Assembly (NCBI GenBank): GCA_020428115.1
Contig: JAGQNJ010000020.1
Location: 1-12,787 of the forward strand
Source of the DNA: Candidatus Saccharimonadota bacterium
Lineage (GTDB): Bacteria > Patescibacteriota > Saccharimonadia > Saccharimonadales > JAGQNJ01
Length of the DNA stretch: 12,787 nt
Reading direction: 5' to 3'
Below the pieces are notes generated by a model. The model was given only the letters and a program-made list of their open reading frames with translations, was not told where the DNA came from and did not search any database. The position numbers and the translations under genes are program-made. This document shows, piece after piece, positions 6,402-12,787 of this stretch; positions within the stretch are counted from its first letter, which is position 1; every line of letters starts with the position of its first letter.

Positions 6402-7427
6402 ATGCGTATACAAAAACTAAAACTCCGCCTATCTAGTCTATTAATCACTGCCGTTCTTATAGGCGCGAGCTCGCTATTATTCTTTGCAGTAGGGCAGGTA
6501 CGTGCAGCGCAAGCGACAAGCCGAACGCTTACACTCGGCTCTTCTGTCGCCTCGGCAACAACCACTTATGGATTTAGCTTTGTGCTACCATCATCAACCG
6601 TATTGCAGTCAGCTGCCTTCGCGGTATGTACAACGGCTAGTGGCACCTGTACAACCCCAAGCGGTTTCTCCAACAGCTCATCAACCCTTACAGCTCAGCC
6701 AACCAACCTCGGTGATGCATCGGGTTGGACGGTAAACACCTCTACTGCAGGTAGTCTTCGTCTCAGTAAATCGGGTAACTCCGCCGCGCCAACAGGCACA
6801 ACAACAGTATCATTTAGTAACGTCACCAACCCGAGTGCAACAAACTCCACATTCTTTGTTCGCATGACTACATATTCTGATGCTAGCTGGACAACAGCGG
6901 TCGACACCGGTACCTTTGCCTCATCAACAGCAGGACAGATTACCGTAACTGCAAGTGTCGATGAAACCCTAACCTTCACCCTGTCAAGTGCAACAGCAGC
7001 ACTGGGTGCCCTTACACCATCGACTACTGGGAGCGCTACTTCAACCATGTCTGCCTCTACAAATGCCAGTTCTGGCTACACAATTAGCGTAAGTGGCGCA
7101 ACACTTACTTCAGGTGCCAACACAATTCCTGCTATGGCAGCTAACGCATCTTCATCGCAAGGTACGGGTCAGTTTGGCATTAACCTCGTAGCAAATACTG
7201 TACCAAGCGTGGGTTCAAACGTTAGTGGTAGCGGTACAGGTGCAGCAGCGACAAACTATGACACTGCTAACTCATTCAGGTTTGTAAGCGGCGATACTGT
7301 TGCTTCAGCAGGTGGTGCCACGAACTCAAACACATATACAGTAAGTTACATCGCAAACATTGCTGGCAACCAAGCAGCAGGTAGCTACTCAACAGTACTT
7401 ACCTATGTTGCAACGGCAACGTTCTAG
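6402..7427 (+). CDS. Secreted Thr/Ser/Ala-rich surface protein with WxL-like C-terminal domain
   Basis: The 341-residue product has a clear signal peptide: basic MRIQKLKLRL, hydrophobic residues 12-31, and a cleavage region VRAAQA near 33-38. The mature protein is rich in Thr, Ser, Ala and Gly and nearly free of Lys. Residues about 38-180 form a first beta domain (YGFSFVLPSST, AFAVCTTASGTCTTPSGF with two Cys, FFVRMTTYSD). Residues about 182-341 form a second domain homologous to the protein on the opposite strand, ending AGSYSTVLTYVATATF. It has no sortase motif or C-terminal anchor, so it may be held by the neighbouring DUF916-like anchored proteins, as WxL proteins are thought to be. The start has AGAGGG at 6390-6395 and a strong promoter. 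A major surface-layer or pilin-like subunit is another possibility. Confidence 0.75.
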   Translation: MRIQKLKLRLSSLLITAVLIGASSLLFFAVGQVRAAQATSRTLTLGSSVASATTTYGFSFVLPSSTVLQSAAFAVCTTASGTCTTPSGFSNSSSTLTAQPTNLGDASGWTVNTSTAGSLRLSKSGNSAAPTGTTTVSFSNVTNPSATNSTFFVRMTTYSDASWTTAVDTGTFASSTAGQITVTASVDETLTFTLSSATAALGALTPSTTGSATSTMSASTNASSGYTISVSGATLTSGANTIPAMAANASSSQGTGQFGINLVANTVPSVGSNVSGSGTGAAATNYDTANSFRFVSGDTVASAGGATNSNTYTVSYIANIAGNQAAGSYSTVLTYVATATF

Positions 7428-7440
7428 TAGTACACGCGCG

Positions 7441-7482
7441 ACCATTTGTATAAATTTGAACGAATAATTTATTTGCGATGGT
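7441..7482. repeat. Imperfect inverted repeat upstream of the second DUF916-like gene
   Basis: ACCAT (7441-7445) pairs with ATGGT (7478-7482), and ATAAATT (7450-7456) with AATTTAT (7466-7472), separated by an internal loop and a 9-base apex. It sits 13 bases after the stop of the 6402 gene and 18 bases before the extended -10 at 7501. It could be an operator or a weak AT-rich transcription stop; there is no T run of terminator type. Confidence 0.5.
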
Positions 7483-7500
7483 GCACAAATAATTGCTTAC

Positions 7501-7509
7501 TGGTATAAT
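7501..7509 (+). promoter_or_regulatory. Extended -10 promoter of the 7518 operon, leaderless type
   Basis: TGGTATAAT is a perfect extended -10 (TG-N-TATAAT). Its end at 7509 is 8 bases before the ATG at 7518, so the mRNA should start at or within a base or two of the start codon. No convincing -35 is seen at the usual distance, as is common for extended -10 promoters. Confidence 0.7.
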
Positions 7510-7517
7510 TACTGCAA

Positions 7518-8510
7518 ATGATTGGGAAGTTACAACACAACACTGTTCGTGTACTCATGACCATTGGGCTGGTTCTGGTTGCGGTCTTTGCGTCAACTCT
7601 TCCGCTACGCGCCCAAAATGATGGTCCCGCGCAGGGAATCCAGATATCGCCGGTGCTTGTTGAGCTCAATGCCGAGCGTGACCATACCTATACCCTGACT
7701 CTAAAAGTTACAAACGTAACTGCCGGAACACTTGATCTCACCTCGTCGGTTAACGATTTCCGCGCTAAAGACGAAACCGGAAATCCAGAGATTCTCATGG
7801 ATCAAGAAGCAGGTAGCAGCGCCTACTCATTTGCACAGTGGGTAGATCCGATCCCAGATATGACGCTTAAGTCCAAAGAAAGCCGCGTGCTCAAAGTAGA
7901 TGTCAATGTACCAGATAACGCAGAGGCAGGCGGGCACTACGGCGTCATACGATTTAGTGGCACACCACCAGGGCAAACACCCGATAATGTAAGCATGTCC
8001 GCAAGTGTCGGAACACTTGTGCTCACACGTGTAGCAGGGGATATTACCGAATCCCTGGAGCTCACCGATCTATTTGTCGCACAAAATGGCCAAGAGGGCA
8101 CTACATTTGAACGAGGTCCTATAACGGTTGTCGAGCGCGTTACAAACACAGGCAATGTTCACCTCAAGCCAACAGGAAACGCAGTGGTCAAAAATATGTT
8201 CGGCAAAACAATTTCCAGCTTGCAAATCAACAACACAGGTGGCAACGTCCTGCCAGACAGCACTCGCCGCTTTGAGCAAGTGCTAGAACAAAAGAACATG
8301 TTTGGGCGTTACAACGTGGAGGTTGATATGGCATATGGCACCACTGGTGGTGTATTGCTCGGCACTACTTCTTTCTGGGTCATCCCTTACAAGCTAATTC
8401 TCCTCGTACTCGTTCTACTCGCACTGCTGATATGGCTTGGGCGAAAAGCCATCAAGAGATATCACCAGCGCATCATCCGAAAAGCCGGCCAACACAGTAG
8501 CCGAAGGTAG
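7518..8510 (+). CDS. DUF916-like (WxL-interacting-type) surface protein with C-terminal membrane anchor
   Basis: The 330-residue product has a signal peptide (residues 1-32, hydrophobic 13-27, ending LPLRAQ), a DUF916-like Ig domain (about 40-180), a second Ig-like domain (about 195-288), a transmembrane helix (291-308) and a basic cytoplasmic tail. ISPVLVELN (43-51), WVDPIPDMTLKSKESRVL (108-125) and VPDNAEAGGHYGVIRFSG (131-148) are the family landmarks. VTNTGNVHLKP (208-218) marks the second domain. It is clearly related to the protein at 4832-5755 in layout and motifs. It starts an operon with the Ig-like gene at 8519. There is no Shine-Dalgarno; the promoter abuts the ATG. By analogy with Gram-positive WxL clusters it may bind or anchor the secreted beta-domain proteins encoded just upstream; this is inference. 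Confidence 0.8.
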   Translation: MIGKLQHNTVRVLMTIGLVLVAVFASTLPLRAQNDGPAQGIQISPVLVELNAERDHTYTLTLKVTNVTAGTLDLTSSVNDFRAKDETGNPEILMDQEAGSSAYSFAQWVDPIPDMTLKSKESRVLKVDVNVPDNAEAGGHYGVIRFSGTPPGQTPDNVSMSASVGTLVLTRVAGDITESLELTDLFVAQNGQEGTTFERGPITVVERVTNTGNVHLKPTGNAVVKNMFGKTISSLQINNTGGNVLPDSTRRFEQVLEQKNMFGRYNVEVDMAYGTTGGVLLGTTSFWVIPYKLILLVLVLLALLIWLGRKAIKRYHQRIIRKAGQHSSRR

Positions 8511-8518
8511 GTTTACGT

Positions 8519-9223
8519 ATGCGCAGCAAGCTTCATGGTGGTAGCTTACTGGTGTTGCTTATAGCATGTCTGTGTGGCGTCGTTTTTATCTTAGCACCGC
8601 GTGCAGCAGCTCAAACAGTTACCGAAAGCGGAACAGTAAGTATTACTGCAGTTGTTCAAGGGCCACCGCCAAGCACACCGGCAACCATTACCTCACCCCA
8701 GAATAACTCTGTGGTTAGCGCAACACCACTGGTGGTCATGGGAACATGCCAGAGCAATCTGCTCGTTATTGTGTATAACCAAGGCGCCGAAGCAGGTACG
8801 GGTACATGCTCGGTAGAGGGAACGTTCACCATCAATATTGGCTTATTATCTGGGCTTAATGTCATAACGGCACTCAATTTTGATGCGTACGGTCGGCCAG
8901 GGCCAGACTCAGCAGCCGTTAACGTAACGGTAGTGAGTAATAGCCAGGGGGAAGTAACGGATACTGCCGTACTAACCCCGACTGAACGCCAGAATGGCCT
9001 ACGACCTGTTAGCTCTCGCTTTTCGCGGAACAATATCGTTAGCAGAGTCGCATCTGTCGTTGGCATCGGTCCAGCAATGCCACTGTCTGGCTCGGAACAA
9101 ATACTCTATGTGTTAATGTCGCTCGTTATCATTCTGCTCTGTATCGATATGCTTTTGTTCGACGCATTTGTCACCAAAAAAATCCGAGCAAAGACCAGGA
9201 CATATACTAATCGCCGCCGTTAA
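8519..9223 (+). CDS. Membrane-anchored Ig-like domain surface protein
   Basis: The 234-residue product has a signal peptide (hydrophobic residues 8-26, cleavage near APRAAAQ), a Pro-rich spacer (GPPPSTPATI), and one bacterial Ig-like domain (about 56-138). Landmarks are ITSPQNNSVVSATPLVVMGTC, VIVYNQGAEAGTGTC, GLLSGLNVITALNFDAYGRPG and a final VNVTV. Cys77 and Cys97 could form a disulfide. A low-complexity linker (140-190) leads to a transmembrane helix (about 194-215) and a strongly basic C-terminus (KKIRAKTRTYTNRRR). AAGGTAGG (8504-8511), overlapping the upstream stop, gives a good ribosome binding site, so it is co-translated with the DUF916-like gene. The layout suits a surface adhesion or scaffold protein. 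Its stop codon overlaps that of the convergent CHASE gene. Confidence 0.75.
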   Translation: MRSKLHGGSLLVLLIACLCGVVFILAPRAAAQTVTESGTVSITAVVQGPPPSTPATITSPQNNSVVSATPLVVMGTCQSNLLVIVYNQGAEAGTGTCSVEGTFTINIGLLSGLNVITALNFDAYGRPGPDSAAVNVTVVSNSQGEVTDTAVLTPTERQNGLRPVSSRFSRNNIVSRVASVVGIGPAMPLSGSEQILYVLMSLVIILLCIDMLLFDAFVTKKIRAKTRTYTNRRR

Positions 9224-10218
9224 GCGCGCTTGTTGTTGTCATAGAGCTTCTTATTGATACGAATCAGAATACTGCCAAGCACCAGCGCGGTCACGCTGAG
9301 TATCGTTCCACCAAGTAAGATCAACAGTGGTACAACTCGGTAAACTCCCTCTGTATAGTATGATTCTGGAACACTATACGTAATACGCCATTTGCGATGC
9401 GCTACGCTCAGAATGTCTTCACGAACAATACTATCACGTGGGCTACTCAGTAATGAGCGGCTATACAATGGGTATTCCTGTTCGTCTGTAACATCAGTCA
9501 CGCGGATATTAAACTCACTTGGAACATCCTTAAAGGCATCCTCAAAAAACACTTCTGACTTGAACGCAACATTTCCAAAGCCCCAAAGCGTAGAATCCTG
9601 TTCATAGATCGGCAGACTAATAATAAACCCGTCATCTCCACTGACCAGAGTTACCGGTGGTGTCGCCTCGGGCTGGCGACGTTCAGCTGCTTTTTCTAAA
9701 GTTTGCTTGCGCATTCCGTCACTAAACAAGTTGTATCCTAGCTCAGAACTCTGGAGCTCTTCACTGTAGCTGGCTAATCCGACTACTGCGTAATCGCGTG
9801 TTTCAGATGCTGGCCATATACTATCAAAGCCCGGGAATGTCTCGCGCATTTGTGCTGTCGCTCCCTCGGTATCGTTATTCGCTATGTACTTAATGAGCGC
9901 AACGGCACCAATACCACGATACCTATTGAAGGTATCTTTGAGCACTATGTAATCTTGCCACTGTTTTTCGCCAAACCGAGCTGATGCGTCGAACAGCACG
10001 TACGCTCGCACATCGTAGAGCAGGTCAGAGTACGTAGCCATCTGGCGGCTCAGGTTACGGCTAATCGATGATGTATCTTGGAACATTCTGTCTTCGACAC
10101 GGGTCGTGATAGCATTTTGGACACCAAAATACGCAATAGCAGTACCAGCCCAGAAGCCACACACTGTCAAAATAATAAGAACCTTGAATGCTACAAATAA
10201 TTGCCTGTTACTAAACAT
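9220..10218 (-). CDS. CHASE-domain membrane protein lacking an output domain
   Basis: The 332-residue protein has an N-terminal helix (about 10-32), a large extracytoplasmic region, a second helix (about 293-319) and only some 13 cytoplasmic residues. The outer region carries CHASE sensor motifs in order: NRYRGIGAVALIKYI (98-112), RETFPGF (125-131), YAVVGLASYSEELQSSELGYNLFSDGMR (split as 143-153 and 157-170), TPPVTLVSGDDGFIISLPIY (186-205) and LWGFGNVAF (211-219). In known proteins CHASE precedes a histidine kinase, diguanylate cyclase or adenylate cyclase and binds small ligands such as cytokinins in plants. Here no such domain follows, and the stop at 9220-9222 overlaps the neighbouring stop, so there is no room for one. 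It may signal through a partner, or be a binding protein only. The domain call is from motif recognition. Confidence 0.75.
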   Translation of the reverse strand: MFSNRQLFVAFKVLIILTVCGFWAGTAIAYFGVQNAITTRVEDRMFQDTSSISRNLSRQMATYSDLLYDVRAYVLFDASARFGEKQWQDYIVLKDTFNRYRGIGAVALIKYIANNDTEGATAQMRETFPGFDSIWPASETRDYAVVGLASYSEELQSSELGYNLFSDGMRKQTLEKAAERRQPEATPPVTLVSGDDGFIISLPIYEQDSTLWGFGNVAFKSEVFFEDAFKDVPSEFNIRVTDVTDEQEYPLYSRSLLSSPRDSIVREDILSVAHRKWRITYSVPESYYTEGVYRVVPLLILLGGTILSVTALVLGSILIRINKKLYDNNKRA

Positions 10219-10236
10219 AAGCTACTTTCGAAGTTA

Positions 10237-10264
10237 AGTATATACTAAATCACACCGATTTGCA
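10237..10264 (-). promoter_or_regulatory. Candidate promoter of the CHASE gene
   Basis: On the - strand a -10 TATACT (10237-10242) lies 18 bases before the ATG at 10218, with a poor -35 TGCAAA (10259-10264) 16 bases further upstream. Only GAAAG-like bases precede the ATG as a ribosome binding site. The -10 fits well, the -35 weakly. Confidence 0.4.
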
Positions 10265-10297
10265 CTTCAGGTCGTAGAGAATATTTATAGCTTAGTG

Positions 10298-10306
10298 TGC
10301 TAGAAT
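10298..10306 (+). promoter_or_regulatory. Extended -10 promoter of the lipase gene, leaderless type
   Basis: TGCTAGAAT is an extended -10 with one mismatch to TG-N-TATAAT. It ends 7 bases before the ATG at 10314, so the mRNA should start at about that codon. This makes 10314 the better start than the ATG at 10308, which would lie upstream of the expected transcription start. Confidence 0.55.
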
Positions 10307-10313
10307 AATGCTT

Positions 10314-11564
10314 ATGACTAAACCTCAACAGCGAGGCCGTAAACATCATGCTCTGAAGGTAATTGCAGCCTTTGTGCTTATTGTTATTGTTGGGCTGTTT
10401 GGATGGTGGGGATATGGTAAGCTCAAAGTTCAGCGTCAGCAAACAGCATTAGCACCATTTTACAGCACCGAAAATCAGACACTCGAGGGTGCACCCGGTG
10501 AGCTAATACGAAGTGAACCAATTGAAACAACTGTAGAGGGTGGTGATGGCTATAGAATTTTGTATCGCACCCAGCGGAAAGACGGTTCATATACCTTTAG
10601 CTCCGGCATGGTTTTTATACCCACAACCAGCACAAACACGCCACGACCTGTGGTTGCTTGGGCGCATGGCACTCTCGGTATGGGGGATGCTTGCGCGCCG
10701 TCACGAACAACCGACCCCGCAGCAACCATTCCAGGACTTGCAGAAATGTTACAGCGCGGATGGGTGGTAACTGCAACGGATTACGCTGGGCTCGGGACCG
10801 CTGGCACTGAGGGCTATCTTGTGGGCCAAGACGAAGCATATGATGTACTTAATAGCGTACGTGCCGCAAAACAACTTACTGGCACGAACATGGGTAATGA
10901 TATTACTATCTGGGGGCACTCTCAGGGTGGTCACTCTGCGCTGTTCAGTAGTAGTCTGGCTCATGAATACGCACCCGAATTTACACTCAAAGGCACTATC
11001 GCATCTGCTCCTGCAGCTGAACTCAAAGCGCTATTGGACCAACAGGGCAATGGGTCGCCACTTAATTGGGTGATTGGGCCTGAGGTAATGCTGTCCTGGC
11101 CCGAGGCTTACCCCGATTTGTCACCCGAGCAAGTCCTTAGCAAAGCCGGGCAAAAGAACTACAAACGAATCGCCGAAAAGTGCATCGAGCAGGCAAGCGA
11201 AGAAGGCCTCATACGCTCTGGGCTTAAACAACAGTTCTTCTCACAGAACCCAATGGACGTGCCTGTATGGGAACAAGTTGCTACCGAACAAACAGCGCCG
11301 ATTCTACAGCCAAACCAACCGCTGCTTGTAGTCGAAAGTACCGCCGATCAAGTTGTTCTGCCTAGCACCACAGCGCTCTATATTGAGCGAGCCTGTGAAG
11401 CCAGGTCCAATCTGGCAAGTTTATGGCTTGCTGAGGTAGGACACATTAAGCTTGCACCAGTAAGTGCTCCGCAGGCAATCGCCTGGCTATCTGACAGATT
11501 CGAAAACCGCCCTAATATCAGCACCTGCAACCAAGTGCCACCTGTTGCACCTGCCACCCCATAG
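10314..11564 (+). CDS. Membrane-anchored alpha/beta-hydrolase, secretory lipase type
   Basis: Numbered from the ATG at 10314 (416 residues): a basic N-terminus, one transmembrane helix (about 14-31), and an extracytoplasmic alpha/beta-hydrolase domain. VVAWAHGTLGMGDACAPSR (113-131) holds the oxyanion-hole HGT. DYAGLGTAGTEGYLVG (156-171) is typical of the secretory lipase family (LIP, as in Candida lipases and related actinobacterial enzymes). GHSQGGHSAL (201-210) is the nucleophile elbow with Ser203. STADQVV (342-348) supplies Asp345, and EVGHIKL (374-380) His377, so the catalytic set is intact. Four Cys (127, 290, 361, 405) suggest disulfides. It likely cleaves ester lipids outside the cell, which would suit a host-dependent bacterium scavenging fatty acids. 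Substrate is unproven; an esterase or acyltransferase is possible. Confidence 0.8.
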   Translation: MTKPQQRGRKHHALKVIAAFVLIVIVGLFGWWGYGKLKVQRQQTALAPFYSTENQTLEGAPGELIRSEPIETTVEGGDGYRILYRTQRKDGSYTFSSGMVFIPTTSTNTPRPVVAWAHGTLGMGDACAPSRTTDPAATIPGLAEMLQRGWVVTATDYAGLGTAGTEGYLVGQDEAYDVLNSVRAAKQLTGTNMGNDITIWGHSQGGHSALFSSSLAHEYAPEFTLKGTIASAPAAELKALLDQQGNGSPLNWVIGPEVMLSWPEAYPDLSPEQVLSKAGQKNYKRIAEKCIEQASEEGLIRSGLKQQFFSQNPMDVPVWEQVATEQTAPILQPNQPLLVVESTADQVVLPSTTALYIERACEARSNLASLWLAEVGHIKLAPVSAPQAIAWLSDRFENRPNISTCNQVPPVAPATP

Positions 11565-11628
11565 CACCCCCAATCGCAGACAGTATTGTAGCCAAACATA
11601 AGTATTTTTATTTTGTGTAAACACGTAG

Positions 11629-11634
11629 TATAAT
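11629..11634 (+). promoter_or_regulatory. -10 box of the lamin-tail protein gene
   Basis: TATAAT is a perfect -10. The expected start near 11641 leaves a leader of about 28 bases that includes GGGGAGG (11657-11663), 5 bases before the ATG. The -35 region is only T-rich with no clear TTGACA. The 104-base gap after the lipase gene has no clear terminator hairpin. Confidence 0.5.
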
Positions 11635-11668
11635 ACTGTTATCCAATAGAGGCTTCGGGGAGGTTGCT

Positions 11669-12787
11669 ATGTCAAGTTGGAGCACCAAAGCAGCACATAC
11701 GCTGCATCAGAAATTATCAAGTATAGTCGCGGTGATGCTTTTAGTGAGCGCACCGTTTTTTGTTGCTGTAACACCTAGCGTTGCCAGCGCAGCTAGCAGT
11801 GGCGATATAACCATCAGTGAATTCATGGCTGATTCGGCAACAATCGCTGACGCCGATGGTGAGTGGATAGAGCTTCACAACAATACCGGGGCGGCAATTG
11901 ATCTAAGTGGCTGGAGTATCGACGATGGGGGAAGTGCACACACATTCGGCAGTCTCATAATTGCCCCAGGAACTGCGGCCGTGATCTGCAGAAATAGCTC
12001 AACTGCTAGCAATGGTGGGGTTGTCTGTAGCGATAGCTGGGCAGGTATGTCACTTAGCAATAGTGGGGATACGATTACCGTATACGATGACCTTGCGAAC
12101 ACCATTGATACTGTCACCTATACAAGCGGTGATGTCACGACCGGACATGCCAATACGGTTGTAAGCGGCACCATCGGCAGCGAATCATCTGCAAGGTACC
12201 ATGCTGATAACTTTGGCACTCCGTATGGAACGGCTCTGTTAGACGAAACTCCGCCAGTCATCAGCAATCTTCGACCAGCCGATGGCCGTCATGTGCGCGG
12301 TATATTCGAAACACGAGCCTGGGCGTCTGATCCAGACAGCGCAATTAGCGATGTAAGTCTCAGTGTTACAGGACCGGTGAACAGCGGTCCTCACGCAATG
12401 GTATTTGATGGCACACAAAATCGTTGGGAATACCCACTCGACACAAATGCCCTAGGGCTCACAGATGGTGTGTATGACTTTACTTTCACCGCAACAAACG
12501 GTGACGGTCTCCAAACCACTCGCACAGTCAATAATATTACTATTGATAACACGCGGCCCCTCGCTACGTTGACAACCCCTGTCCATGGATCAAGCACAAG
12601 TGGCGTGGTTGCAATCAGCGGAACAGCAAGTGATGCACACTTGGTTCGTTGGCGTCTCCGCATTCGCGACACTAGTACCAACACCAATATTCTCAGCTAC
12701 GTTAGTACTGATACGAGTAACATCACCTACAACTGGAACAGTGCGGGCTACAACGGCAATTACGCCATCATACTCACAGCCTACGAC
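11669..12787 (+). CDS. Secreted lamin-tail-domain / Ig-like repeat protein (3' end outside window)
   Basis: The frame is open from the ATG at 11669 to the last base, 373 codons with no stop. A signal peptide covers about residues 1-42 (hydrophobic 19-34, ending SVASAASS). Residues about 46-152 form a lamin-tail domain: ITISEFMADS, DGEWIELHNNTGAAIDLSGW, IAPGTAAVICR and GDTITVYDDLANTIDTVTY are its standard landmarks. Two Ig-like beta modules follow, at about 194-293 (TPPVISNLRPADG, FTFTATNGDG, ITIDNTRP) and from 296 to the edge (LTTPVHGSSTSGVVAISGTASD). GGGGAGG gives the strongest ribosome binding site in the window. In other bacteria, lamin-tail domains occur in cell-surface proteins and extracellular nucleases; here no enzyme domain is visible so far. 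More repeats and an anchor may lie beyond the window. Confidence 0.8.
   Translation, partial: MSSWSTKAAHTLHQKLSSIVAVMLLVSAPFFVAVTPSVASAASSGDITISEFMADSATIADADGEWIELHNNTGAAIDLSGWSIDDGGSAHTFGSLIIAPGTAAVICRNSSTASNGGVVCSDSWAGMSLSNSGDTITVYDDLANTIDTVTYTSGDVTTGHANTVVSGTIGSESSARYHADNFGTPYGTALLDETPPVISNLRPADGRHVRGIFETRAWASDPDSAISDVSLSVTGPVNSGPHAMVFDGTQNRWEYPLDTNALGLTDGVYDFTFTATNGDGLQTTRTVNNITIDNTRPLATLTTPVHGSSTSGVVAISGTASDAHLVRWRLRIRDTSTNTNILSYVSTDTSNITYNWNSAGYNGNYAIILTAYD

Noticed and set aside
6354..6413. Upstream in-frame ATG (6413) for the - strand surface protein
   Set aside because: It would contain the promoter within the coding region and push the hydrophobic segment away from the N-terminus.
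9220..9223. Overlapping stop codons of convergent genes (TTAA) as a special signal
   Set aside because: This is a chance palindromic stop overlap seen in compact genomes; no hairpin or other structure surrounds it.

Overview
The window looks like a chromosomal segment of a Patescibacteria/CPR bacterium, most likely a Candidatus Saccharibacteria (TM7) relative. This is inferred from the gene repertoire: a TatC with a long C-terminal tail, low-complexity Thr/Ser/Ala-rich secreted proteins, membrane-anchored DUF916-like proteins, Ig-like and lamin-tail surface proteins, and several apparently leaderless genes. The standard genetic code fits; TAG, TAA and one TGA all act as stops. No taxonomic marker gene is present, so the assignment is tentative. 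No tRNA, rRNA, CRISPR array, transposase, integrase or phage packaging gene was seen.

Left part (1-5755), all on the + strand. The window opens inside the 3' end of tatC, which closes at a weak terminator-like hairpin. A tight gene series follows: a 69-residue Tat-signal-like mini-protein, two phage tail-fibre-like proteins (one with six degenerate 'GNTAG...LAGGNNITLSQ' repeats and a globular C-terminal domain), a small beta-rich protein, a GT-A type glycosyltransferase, a class I SAM-dependent methyltransferase, and a DUF916-like protein with a signal peptide and C-terminal membrane anchor. It resembles a phage fibre cassette without the rest of the phage, coupled to tailoring enzymes and an envelope protein.

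Middle part (5793-9223). Two secreted proteins sharing a C-terminal beta domain are transcribed divergently from promoters that share one -10 region. Downstream of the + strand one lies a second operon: another DUF916-like anchored protein and an Ig-like anchored protein. The set resembles the WxL-protein/DUF916 surface clusters of Gram-positive bacteria, though no WxL motif is present.

Right part (9220-12787). A CHASE-domain membrane sensor with no output domain lies on the - strand, converging on the Ig-like gene with overlapping stop codons. Divergent from it is a membrane-anchored lipase of the secretory-lipase type with an intact Ser-Asp-His set. Finally, a secreted lamin-tail/Ig-like protein runs off the right edge.

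Nearly every gene product is membrane-bound, secreted or fibre-like, so the window reads as a cell-surface region. Three genes (starts at 6353 on -, 7518 on + and 10314 on +) have -10 boxes ending 7-8 bases before the ATG and no Shine-Dalgarno, which indicates leaderless mRNAs. The others carry clear AGGAG-type sites.
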